Assembly (NCBI GenBank): GCA_009869945.1
Contig: WIXG01000036.1
Location: 1 to 64,000 of the forward strand
Length of the DNA: 64,000 nucleotides
Direction: 5' to 3'
DNA from: Mesaphorura yosii
Lineage: Eukaryota; Arthropoda; Collembola; Poduromorpha; Tullbergiidae
Shown here: in pieces, positions 35,401-51,407 of the stretch
How the letters are laid out: each line of letters begins with the position of its first letter
Position numbering within the stretch: the first letter of the stretch is position 1
The notes under the pieces: model-generated
Databases searched by the model: none
What the model was told of the DNA's origin: nothing
The model's input: only the letters and a program-made list of their open reading frames with translations
Position numbers and translations under genes: made by a program

Positions 35401-38400
35401 AGACTGCATGTGGGAACCACGGTTGGGTTGGGAAACTGACAATTACAAATTATTGTCATGGGTTTCAATTTGCCGTGCCGATTCCTCCCTTAAGGATGTC
35501 CATGTTCTTTACTGCGACGGCGCAGCCACGAGAGTACAAGAGCACTTTCGGCTCATGTGTGAAGTGCAAAGGATCGATTGGCTGTGTCTTGTCGGGCCGC
35601 AAAAGCCGAGCAGAACGATTGAAATTTGACGTGATTAGTGACGGCGATAAGGAAATGAGGCTAATTAGTTTGTAAGGTTGAGTAGAAGTAAATCGGTTGA
35701 GTTGTTTGGAGGAAGACCAAAAAGTTTACAAAGTCTGCAGAACTGACTGCGACTGCGACTCTGTACTTCGCGTACTCGGTACTTCTTGCACAGTGCACAC
35801 TGATTTGAACCGGATTTTGAGCCCTGACAGAAGCTGTCTATGCTGTAATGAAGGAATGCTTTCGGATTAGGCGCTCGGCACACAGCCTCGGTCCATGTGA
35901 ATGAATTGGTTCTGAATTGGACTGACTCAAGTCTCCACGTTTCTCTTCGGGCATGACTGGCTGCGAAGAAAGGAGAGTCGAAATGGAAAACAAAGTCCGC
36001 CGCTCTGTGCGGATAATTGAAATGAATGAATTAACTAAAAGTCGGCATTTCCATTAAGCAGTTAGCAGCGTTGTTGGGCAATTTGGACACGTCTGCTCGT
36101 ATTCGTTCGTGAGTCGGTGGCGGTGTGTTGAAACCGTACGCGGGCACGAGAGTCTGCCAGCGAGGCAAGTGAGTAATGAGACCGGGATGGAAGTCCGAAT
36201 TCCCCACAGAGAATTGACCGATGTCGGTTAGCTAAAGAGAAAATACATTGCAGTCCATTTGTTCATGTTTAACTAATTGTTCATGTCATTACTAATTTCC
36301 AGCAGAATGCAAGTACACCACCCGGAAGGAAGGAAGCACCTTGTTTGCCTGTTTGCTTCCGATGATTATAACGCTGTGCGGTGCTCGCGCACTCGTCCGA
36401 GTCACTCCGCCATTGAGACTTCCAATTCAGTTAGTCTTAATTTTCTGGCAAGTTGAGCATGTGCAAATATTTGCCTTACAATTCCACGTCGAATACTACT
36501 CACGGGTGCAGCGGATACAAATACTAACCTTTTAAATTAAAAGCCTATTGCAAATACTCTTTTGTTGATGATAGCGTACCGGTCCCAGCGGAGCTCACTT
36601 CCCTTTCCAATTTAATGTCAAGTTGAGCTGAATTGAATCGTGCCGCCCGTACTGAGCTCCCCACGATCGAGACCGACGAATTGTGTGAACAGGTCTCCCG
36701 TGCAGCCGGCGACCGCCATCAAATCAAGTCAGACAGCAATTTATTTACTCCTTTCCTTGGCAAATATTCCCAAAACGACAGGAATTAATGCCAACTTCTT
36801 ATTAAATACAGTTTACACGACCATCTTGATCGGATTCCGGGTCATAGGTTTCCGCACGACGAGCCGTGAAGATAACCACAATCAATCTAATATTCTGTCG
36901 TGAAGAGATTTGGATTGAAGGACCTGCGCTGCGTCTTGAGTGTTTAATAAAAGTAATTGCCAGGAAGCAAGAATGATCAGTGATAAAATATTTCAGGTAC
37001 AGTTGTTTAGGCTGCAACAGCCACCAAGATCGTTGAGTAAATTTGCCGCAGAACAATAGAAGACGAGCAAGAAGACGAGCATGAATACTCGAGAGGAAAA
37101 AGTTACTCTTTATTGGACGGTATAAAAATCAGGCCACTTGGCCATTTCCAGGGAAAACAACTTCAGAGATCAAGCAACTCGCATTGTGATTAACAGATAC
37201 TTCATCCGTGACGAATATAACGATGACAATAATTCAATATTTCCGAGAAAGTTGGGCAAAATATCAGGCAATGGAGCTCAGGAGTCAGGAAAAGGATGAT
37301 GCGACCAGGAGTTAAGAACACGAGCCATAAATCCGTTATCGTCTGATCGTCCATGCATGTAATGTTACTTGTACTACAACATTTTGAATGGCTTCTTGCT
37401 AAGCTCGAACGAAACTTTTATATGGGTATCATCCGAGCCTACATAGCGTTGGTTCAGCCGTCGACTTTGAATGGCATAATACACAAGTTCGCCTGCAATT
37501 TGGGCTTTATTGCTGGAAAATTGTTAAAGATTGAGAGCGGGCTCGAAACATTTAACAAAATACTACAAGAAAACTTCAATTTCGAAGTTCGAGTTCACTC
37601 CGACGCGTTGTTACGAGTCTGCTTGAAGTATAAATATCGACCCCCGCACTTTGTCAACCTTTATTTAGAATTTCTGTCTTTTGGTTTATTGCCTGTTGAT
37701 TTGTAAATGCACGAAACCATTCTGACATTCGTTCAGCTTGTCTGGGGTTGTGGCTGCTCATGTGAGGCAGGGAGCGGGTGGCGAAGAAGAATTGCTTTGA
37801 TGAGTTTCACTTCCTGTTCGCTGTTTGTTGCCAGATCTTCACATGAGGAAACTCATGCGACTCGATGCGATTGAGACAATCACTCATTCACCTGGCCACC
37901 CGCACCCGCACTAACAGCCTCCGCTTCCTTCCTATGATGTTTAATGCAACTTCTCGAAGGATGTCCCAAAATACCCAAGTTTTGTTTGTATCAGTTAAAC
38001 ATACTTCATGAAAATGCATTTTACTGCAGAGTCAGGTCTGCCTCTTAGGCTTTCATCCCGAATCGCATTTCTGAATGAAAGATTCGAGAGTAGATAGATT
38101 TTTTGATATTACACTTGTAATTCGTGATCTGATCATGTGAACAATCAGTTTGTCACATTTAATAAATCTCGCGCAAAATTCTCTGCTCGTCTCGACCTGT
38201 TTTTTTAGAATGTGAGGCACAGCATTTGTGCAAATTTAATGAGTGACAAAGGGAAGTTCCGACAAGGCGAAAGGAACGCCGAAATGAAGGAATCGGACAT
38301 TAATTAGTGGGAACATGATACTTTTGACTTTTGTAGGACATCGCGAGAACATGAGCCGGTACAGGCACAATGCTTCAATCGTACGGGCGTTTGAGGCATG

Positions 38401-40079
38401 TGCATGTGTGCGACAGAACTGACAGAAGGGTCCGATTGGTTCCCTTTTTGGGTGTCGGTTCCCTTCTTATTTGCTTTGAAATAGGCTCAGGCCGGGCCCT
38501 TGCGCCAAAGACGGCCACGCATCGAAGAGTGAGGGACGGAACTGAACCATTACGCGTATTTATTGAATCGTTGCGTATCTCGAGAATGTAATACAATAAG
38601 GCGGCATGAATATCATCTTGTTCTTCTTTTCCATGTTCCCAGGAGACGAATCCACACTGATATCGGGAACAAAATGAGAGCACAATTTTCTCGTCCGCCA
38701 GTCCCACTGCGAGTAAGTTGAGGTCGAATTGCAAACATTAAATATTCAAAGAGCAACTCCGCAACCGAGTTTTCCGACTTTGCGAGAGAGACGCAGTGCA
38801 CTGCGAGCGATTGATCACCAAAGTCGTTGCAAAATTTTACGAAGCAAGCCAAAACAGTAGTAGTCTGTTGTGTTATTTTGTGTCGCCGGCGTGTGGGTAA
38901 TCATATAATGAGTTTGGACGCAGATAAGTTGTAATTTGTGCTGAAACTCCCATAGGTAAACTTTATCCCAATTTTTCCAACTTCTTGTTTCATTCGCACT
39001 CGAGCTCCCGGTCCCTGTGAACATAATTGGGGTTTGAAGAGAGGAGAACCCTTGCACTCACTTACACCAACCAGCAACAATAATATTAATAATAATGATA
39101 ATACGAAACTCTCATCCACAAATTTATGAGTCCTCTCGAGGGAACCTCATTTATTAATAGCCCATGCATGAGCAGTTCAGCGGCAGAGCACTGCGACCAG
39201 TTTCGCACCACGCCACGGCCCTGCACTGCGTGTGTCGCACATGTCCCGTTATTTAACTCCCTTGTCTTGGCCCTTTGCAATTCTAATCGTCGCTTCATCT
39301 CGACCCGACTCGACCAACTTGAGTTTATGTCGTCATTTTCACATTTCTCTCTGCAATTCAACTTTCAACACGAGCAACAATAATCGCTGCGCACAAAAGT
39401 TGTCTTGCATTATGAAGGAGCAGGAGAGCGAAATGGAAGGCCGGGAGCGAGCGGAGCCTCGCCTGGCTTGTCCTCACCATGGGGTTCCGAGTCGAAAGTT
39501 TGTTTGGCATTTGGAGAGAAAGATGACGAGAGAAAGAGACTGATAAACCCAGGTGAAAAGGAGAGTGATTATATCTTTAGCCCAGGCTCCTAATTAGACG
39601 GGAATTAGTCACGCCTCAGAGATCCAGTTTGTCGGCAGATTTCACTTGAATGCCGCTCAGTTGTCGCCTTGACATCGTTACAATCCGTGAAAATTTAACG
39701 AGGAAAAAAGTCGGTGCTATGAGCGAGACAGTTGATTCCTGCTCTCTAACCATTCCACAGTTTCGATTCTATTCAAAGGAAACTTACATGCATAAATTAC
39801 TCGTCGGCTAACTCAAATGGCAAGAGAACGTGCGTTGATCGCAGCGCAGCAGTAAATAAAGGCCAGAAAGAAGAGCTGCAGTCACGTAGTGAATTTCCAC
39901 AAGCCAAGTTACTTTTGACGTAATTTATTTGTATTCCAAGTTGCATTGTCGAATGAGATTCAAAATAGATACCTTTTCATCATTTAACCTCATTAAATTG
40001 GCAGAATATAAAGTCTAACTAGTCTTCGCACCACTCGCTTATCCGAGATGAAGTTACTGACTACAGCCTTAAACGATGT
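29422..40079. promoter_or_regulatory. 10.6-kb gene desert 3' of slouch
   Basis: No exon with family similarity was recognised. The sequence contains many TAATTA/AATTAG homeodomain-type cores (for example about 31662, 31711, 31757, 33097, 39592) and purine runs with GAGAG/GAGCG motifs. A TATAAAAGG on the plus strand at 30496-30504 is a possible core promoter with no recognised gene after it. The most economical reading is a cis-regulatory domain of the neighbouring homeobox gene plus the GAS41 promoter at its left edge. This is inference; such short motifs also occur by chance in AT-rich DNA. Confidence 0.4.
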
Positions 40080-43990
<3,911 letters not shown>

Positions 43991-46900
43991 CTGGTGCAAC
44001 TCAGTCAGCGCGTTGGAATTGGAATTGCAGTGTTTACGTTTGTGTAATTACGTCGTGTCATAGAGGACAGGAACTGTGCGACATGACATGTTGACAGGAA
44101 GTCGTCGAATCAGAATGATATGTACTTGCAAGTGTGAACTACATTTATAAGTAATCCGAAATCAGAATACGTGTGACATTTTCTACGAAATGCTGCACAC
44201 ATCTCGCTGTTAGGAGTCCGGAGTCGTGTCCCACGAAGGAGTGCTGTTCTTGTTCTCCAGTGACACGAGCTAACAGTGAGCCGGTGCTGAAGATATTGCG
44301 CTCGATTATCTCGTGGAATTTAAGGTTTCTAGCGTGTAAAAGTAATGCACTCGTGAAACCTTAATTGTTTGACTTTCTCTAAACGGTCCCCCGTTTTTGT
44401 TCTCGTTGATGATCGCGTTGGATGGGAGGAGATTCTTGATCCTCTCCCGGCCAACCCAAAACATGCTTTGGTTTGACTTGTGTGCGTTGTGTTGCCTCCC
44501 ATAGAACCGATCTATAATAACTACACCAGAGACAAGTGCAGCTCTCCGCTCTTCTGTCCGCATTACACAGCGTAATGCATTCATCCAATTACCCATGGAC
44601 AGACCTCCATTAGACAGGTTAGTCCAATTGTTCTCACTTCAACAACTTTCGACTTGCGGTCCGAAGTTATTTACACACCGGCTCTCCAACAGTGCCGAAA
44701 TTAAGTGCGCACCAATCAGATCGCGATGATGTTTAATTAATGAACCGCCTATTAACACCGTCGTTTGTTGATACACGAATACTGGAATATTACACAATTC
44801 AATGCCTGCTGTGGGGAAAACACCAGTTCCAAGCACCAGCTTCAAATATTCGTTAGACGCTGGATTAATTGTGGTTTCCAGCCCACGCTCAAATACCGTA
44901 CTTCTGGATCCAGTAGTTAGTTTCAGTTTCTAATTGATGATTTCTCCGAACTTCGATTAAGTCAGTAATCGAGTGGAGAAACCTGAACACGAGGCAGGAC
45001 GGGGCGAGTTGCATGACCGGAGATAATCGAAATCAGGCGGAATTGTTGTCATCTGCGAGAGTAAGGATCTGACACGAGCTGCCAGTGTGCATGACGCCGA
45101 TGACGCAATGGTGTGAAACAAAGTATAATGGGGAAGGAGGTCGCGTGCGGGTCGGGTCCCAGCCTAAAATCCAATTAAAGTGGCATGATTGAGATGCAAA
45201 TAAGCAAGTTTAAGGTCTATTGACTACTAATTCGCGGAAAATTTAACAGAGCTGTGTCCCTATTGAGTTGAAACGGCGATTTCTTTTCTATAAAAGCGAG
45301 ACAAGCTTTTAGAAATTTGGATCTGTGGAAGCAGAAGAGCGAACGAGACTTGAAGGCGCTCATCCGTGGAATAAAGTCATTTTGGGAAAATAGAATTCGA
45401 ATTGGAAAGGGAGCACGCCTCGTACTTGTGCTCGTCCGCAATAATACTCCGATTATTCACTTCAAATTTCCACTCCGCTCATTCTGCGCCACATTCGCGT
45501 GAGATTAATTCTTCCAAATCGACCGAGTCCTCGAGCAAGCTTGATGCTGGTGAGCGTGTCAGGTAACCGAGTCGGGTGTTCAGATGCCTCGAGATTAGAA
45601 GGAGACCATTACGCCGCGCTTAGCTCGAGCTGAAATTTGGGATTGTGGAAGGAATGATTGACAGACGCTCAGCCACAAGCATTTGTTTCTAATTAAAACA
45701 TCAGGCGGTTGCTCGCTGGTAAATTAGTCTTTGCGAAAGAGTTAACTTTGTCTCTCGTCGGCTTGTCACTGGGAGTTCAATTACTTAGTGAGAGGAAATT
45801 AATTACCTAAGCAGTCATCGTGACATGCGGAGAGGAGATAATGCGCAGCAAGTCGACTATGTAAACTGGTGCTGAGCGTGCATAAGAAGACTTGGCCTTG
45901 ACAGGGTGGTGGTGGTGAAACAGCGCAGGCACAAATCTTCGTGTTCCTCACTCCGAGCCGTACAGATGATTAGTAGAGCTATTTGTCTTTTATTACTATT
46001 ATTTTTTCAAGAAAAAACTTTCTTGGTATCCTGCCCAACTTTTTTCTTCTGTCTCTAAAATTAGACATGCACAATTCACCAAGCTAATTTCCTCGACTAA
46101 TTTCCATGCCACAGCCAGCGACGAAACTGTCTCTCGTGCCACGTCATCCCAGCATATAAACTGTCTTTCTTCTGGTTTTTATAAACTACTTTACGCTTCG
46201 TTATAGCCTCGTCTCTCTCCACGCCTTCCGCAATATAATTTCGCTTTTCATAATTACTCCTCTTCTGCAGTGCTCATCCGTTTCACGTATTTTCCAATCT
46301 TGGTCCTCATACTTTGTATTTTACAACTCGGAATATTTTTCTTTCATTTCCCCTGAAACACTCATAAAAGTCTAAAGTTTGTGAAATGCATTTGCGAACC
46401 AAGCCATGGAACGAGAGACGAAAGCACCTTTCAGGCAGGGGAGAAGAGCTCTGTAAATGGGAAAATCTCATCTCGTCTCATCCGAGCCCCAGTGCACGGA
46501 CACTGTCATCCGATCCCCTTTAAAATGCTTCACGTTCCACACCAAATTGGGGAGACAAATTATTATCTCAGTTTCTCAAGACAAATGGTTATTACGGCAA
46601 TAACGCGAGTACGAAGAAAAGATTCGACTCGCAGGCCCAACCACAAAGAAGCCAACAACTCCTACAAATAATGACTGAAGATTGCGAGGCTTCTCGTCGC
46701 TGCGTCATGCCAAGCGTGGAGCAACGCATGTACATAATTAGCTGCAAGATTCAAGAAATTAGTAAACGAAACCTCAGAGCTTGAGAAGAGTGATGTTTAC
46801 GAATATCTTCACCAGCGGCGTTTTCATGCCACATTGGAATCATAATAGCCATGTCACACAGAACCAAAAGGCAATGAAATACAATCCCTCCAACGTTTAA

Positions 46901-48897
46901 TCACATTCTTTTCTAATTATTTCCTGCCCCAGCTCCTCCAAGACCAGAAAATAACTGGCAAACGTTTTAACTTTATTGCATTTCAATCCAAACATGCTCA
47001 GCAATAACAAACGGTATTGGAAATATAGAATCAAGCCGCACACGACTACGGCTTCGTAAAGGGTTAACAGACTCATAACAATTCTTCATCCATTCTCAAA
47101 TTGTTGTGGCGGATTTTTGTATGATCCGAGCTTGCATTTTATGAATCGTCTAATAATGTAGTGAAAGTATGAACCTGAGATATATGACAACTGAGGCCCC
47201 TACTTCAATTGTTCGTTTGGTCCGACCCTCCTGCGCTGATGAGGGAGACTGGAAAAGAAGGAAGCGGGCGAGCGAGTTTGAGCCTGAGATTCGCCAGCGC
47301 CGAACAGTGTATTAAATTCAAATCTTTTCACTGTAGTTTTCAACATTTTCAATGGGTCTGCGAAATTTTTATTATATTCATTCTTTTTTTTATTGTATTT
47401 TGTGGACAAGTCAGACATTGATAGTAGGGAAACAAGAAAACTTTCTAACTTACTTAGAAAGAAAATGAGTTTCATAACCTACCGAAGTGTTGGAGGCTGA
47501 GATAGAGTGCTAACTCGAGTTCTCGGCCCCGTCGCAGAAACTGAGGGGTTGAGTTTGTATTTAGCTACCACAACTCAGATTTCTGAAATGATTCATTATC
47601 AAGTTTAGCGTGCATACAGATTTTTTATGCTAATTGCTAACCCTTGCGACTCAGAAGAGGCGATCTAGCAACTTTACATTCATGTTGCTTCTTTATGTAT
47701 GACTGATCTTGGGATTGGTTTTGCATGCATGCTTTGTTTTCCGCTTTTCGCGTAAATAACCTAAAGACAATGTGAAAAGCATTCGGTTCAGTTGGCACTG
47801 CAATCGTGTTCCTCCAACTTGAGATAATTCGATCCCATGAATGCGGTAGCAGAGCACGGTTTGCTAACTACGGTTAACTCAGGTGCAACAGACCGATTTT
47901 TACGAAGTAATTCAAGTGCCAATCTCTACACGAGTATGAATTGACTTGGGCAACTCTCGATTCCGTATGAAAGTGCTCAATTCGTGTCCACAATTGAAAG
48001 CGAACTGATCGTGCTGAAAATGACTTTGCAACTTTAAAATAAATTATTCCTCACTCCTGTCATTTTATATTATATTCTTGAATTGCAAACCCTTTTTACA
48101 CTATCCTCTTTGCTCTTGGAAGTTCTGAATATATGAATTGCTTTCTATGCCCTCTTCTTACAGGTGTTTCATCTGGCTGTTCGTTCGTCCGTCCCCAAAT
48201 TTTAGCATACTATAATTATTCGGAATTGTTCTTAAATTTAATTTATTTGATCAAATCATTATGTTTTAATCGTACCCCTCGCATCAGTATCAGTTGCAAG
48301 AATACGAGTATAAATAAATCTATTCACTAATTATTCGGAAAATAGTTTAGGAATGACACTTGTACGGCCTGCATTCGTAGAGCGACCTTGTGCAATACGC
48401 ATTTCAGCTCTCGTGGAATCTGAGTCGTCGCGGATGTTTACGACGGCACTCAATCAGACTATCCACGACTGATTTGTTATTAGGAAGTGACAGTGTACAT
48501 ACAAAATTTCACATTTTATGGGATCTGCAATCTTCGTTTATTCTCAAGTTCACTTTTATGTCATTCATGATAATACAAGGATTTACAATGCAATTTTGCA
48601 GGTTTTATGTAAATAAAGAGACGGGTTCAATTTTTGTCCAGAAATTGAGTGAGCCGGAACGTGCTTAAAGTGACTTTGTACAGTGCAATTCGTCTGAATC
48701 GGCCGTGTTTCATTTTTCACATCAAGCCTTCCAAGTTAGAAATTAGAGGAGTTTCTTAACCTAACGCAAACTTAACTTCATGCACAACCATTTAAAGATG
48801 AATAGTTACTGAACCCTTTGCGTTACAACACAACAAAACCTGGACTAAAATGAACGTTAGTATCTTTTAATTTGTAATATGTAATCGTAATAAGTAC
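43991..48897. promoter_or_regulatory. 4.9-kb gene-poor region upstream of slouch
   Basis: This stretch lies between the slouch start codon and the stop of HEXD. No coding exon was recognised. It should contain the slouch promoter and 5' UTR at its left edge and the HEXD 3' UTR at its right edge. Confidence 0.4.
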
Positions 48898-50916
48898 TTA
48901 ATCAGTGCTTGTGCTGCTTCTTAGCGGTAGTGGACGAACGGGGAAATACTTCTTCTCCAAAATTTCATTCGAAGATTTCACCAGTTCTTGTACTTCGTTG
49001 TGTAGAGGGTCGAAATTAATTGCCATCCACTCGTCTATGGAAGACTTCAGAAACACTTCAGGTAAACTGCGATAAAGTAGCTTTTTGAGGCCGTGCAAGT
49101 CTGCATCTAATCTAGTCAGAGACATCAAAGCCGTTTCGACGAGAGAAGGACAAGAGAATTGCAACTGTCTGTTGTAAGACGACAGCCAACCCCGAAAAAT
49201 GGACGTCTTCTTCAGGTCACTCAACTGGATCTGAGCACATGAAGGAGCCATTCAGAAATACGTGAAATGGTTAATTGATTCGAAAATGTCCGTCCACTGG
49301 TTGTTTCTTTCCCTTACCTGGTATCTCTGCAAATCCTTGACGTGATCGTGAACTTGAGATCCAGGAAATGTGCAATAGTCAAGCCCCGAACCACAGCCCA
49401 AGATGTATTTCGCAATCGAAAACACATCGCTCATTTGAAGGAACTTTGTACTTGTCACATATGTTAAAGCTGAAACCAAAGAGGGAATGGCGACTGGAAA
49501 TATCTCACAGGGAACGCTGACTGCAAAAGAGAAATCAAATGCACAAAGTTAAAATTGCAATTCTTTTCGTGACCGGACTGAACTGAATTATCTTACAGTG
49601 GTCATAACGCTGCCACCCAGTCAAAACAAGACCCCTGAACTTTATAGCTGCGGATTGCTCTTTCAACAAGGAAACCCACGAGTAATGGTTTGTTAAGTAC
49701 AAAGTTTCGTTCGTCACCATAGCATCGGGCTTATCAGCGCCTTTGAATGCGCTGGCAACCCAAATATTCTCAAATGCTCTCGAGTACTTTTCCCATAGAG
49801 GAGGTGGCAGATTGCTCGAAACATCTGAAAAAAGAAACGAAGACTTTGTAACTACAAATTTACCCAGTCGAACAGTTAAACTGTTTGTTCTGTCCGATCT
49901 CTCTCATATACCTGGACCATAATTCCATACAATAATGTCCACCAGCTGCGTCAGGCCAGATTTTACAATCGCGTCTTCTTCCAACTTTCTGAATTCATCA
50001 TCCCACATGACCACTCGAAGTGGGCTGTAAGTCTCTGTCACGTATTTTGCAACGAATTTCACGTGCTCTATGAAAAGTTGATCCTGCACGATATGTTCGG
50101 CTGCCATTCGTTGTGCGCAAAGCGGGCACATACCTATTTGTTCACATAAATGAATTAGTCATATTGAGTAAATGGAAATTTATTTGTATTTCGTCGTACC
50201 AAGAAAGTACACCTCATCACTCCCGATGTGAATGTACTTGCTGTTTGGATGTAAACTGATCACCTGATCAACCATCATTCTGATTAAGGCAAGAGATGCG
50301 TTCTGAGTTGGACAAATGACTTGAGGATACTTTGACACTTCGCGCAGGCTTGCAAATTCTTCTAATTTAAGGACGTATTCCATGTGGCCGAAAGTCTGCA
50401 CGAGTGGAATCACCTAACCATAACAAAAGACATAAAATTGCAGATGAAGTGAAAGTTTCCTAAGAAAGAAACTATCCTTACCTCCAAGTTGTTTGCTTCT
50501 GCCAAGTGGTTGAGATACTGAATGTCATCTTTTGTGTACGCCTCCTTGTGTCGGATGGATTTCAGAGCATCCTCAAAGGGAAACATATCTTCGTACTCAA
50601 TTAGGAGACCGGTAGCCCCGAGCTTCTTCAAGAACGGAAAGATTTCAGCCATGTACTTCGGGAGCATCGGCATGCCCTTCAAATCCAGATGCACAATTCT
50701 CTTGTCAATATATTTTCGTGGCCCATTATTGCCACCGTCTTCCTTCATGAGAGAGCTGACTGACTCCATGCCTAATTGCAAAGAGGACGAAGTGTCGGAG
50801 TTCAAATCTTGTGAATTGGATGTTCCTAATGTCCATGAAGCCATCAAGTACAGCAGCACCAAACAAAAACAACTAATTAACAAAAAGCTGGCTCTCAGAA
50901 TGACACCGCGTTTCAT
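48898..50916 (-). CDS. HEXD: Hexosaminidase D (GH20), with N-terminal membrane anchor
   Basis: Six exons on the minus strand: 50482-50916, 50200-50413, 49912-50133, 49597-49824, 49318-49520 and 48898-49230, 544 aa. The family removes terminal N-acetylgalactosamine or N-acetylglucosamine. The GH20 signature YIHIGSDEVYFLG carries the catalytic pair Asp211-Glu212. Other matches are HLDLKGMPMLPKYM, LIEYEDMFPFE, PLVQTFGHMEYVLKLEEF, VVMWDDEFR and LVLTGWQRYDHFSVPCE. Residues about 9-27 (SFLLISCFCLVLLYLMASW) form a hydrophobic segment after a basic start, predicting a type II anchor or uncleaved signal. Human HEXD lacks this and is nucleocytoplasmic. About 70 low-complexity residues link anchor and catalytic domain, as in Golgi glycosidases. 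The ATG at 50916 is used; a second Met lies only after the hydrophobic segment. Confidence 0.92.
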
Positions 50917-51407
50917 ACTTGCGCTCACTCCTCGAAAATCAGTTTTAGATTTAGATGCACAAGTAATTCGTTCGTCGGCTTCATTTTTGTATGTAGAAAT
51001 ATTGGCGTCTCAAATAAACTGTGCGCAAATGATGTATGAAAGTGAGATAAACGAAAGCTATGATCACAAAAGTCGTACTGTTTTTTTTATTGGATACACT
51101 AAATTTTGTAATTATATCACAACCGGAAATCGCAGATCACAACAAAATGCTGAACTCAATCAATTCGTTTGTGTTACATATCTTCAACTCACGAATAGAT
51201 TTTCAAAGTTCCGCCGTAAGATTTCTTTGTTTTGAGAACAAGTCAACGGTAAATTCAGCAGATTACGCATAATAATAATCAGTCTTAAACTTCAAAAATA
51301 TTTATTTGTAAACATGTATTTGTGCTTTACAAGGTTAACATAATTATTGGTTTAGTGCAGGCCTAATGGTGAATGGTCAAATGCTGAGGGCTGACAGCGT
51401 CGACCAG
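50917..51407. other. HEXD-LZTS-like intergenic region
   Basis: A 490-bp gap between two genes on the same strand. It must hold the 3' UTR of the upstream coiled-coil gene and the HEXD promoter. An open frame spanning 50522-51235 on the other strand is mostly the mirror of HEXD exon 1. Confidence 0.5.

Noticed and set aside
37353..37706. 117-residue open frame on the plus strand in the desert
   Set aside because: No motif, signal peptide or similarity that I recognise, and no flanking exons. Open frames of this size occur by chance in AT-rich non-coding DNA.
50522..51235. 237-residue plus-strand open frame opposite HEXD exon 1
   Set aside because: It mirrors the HEXD coding exon on the other strand, so it is a shadow frame.
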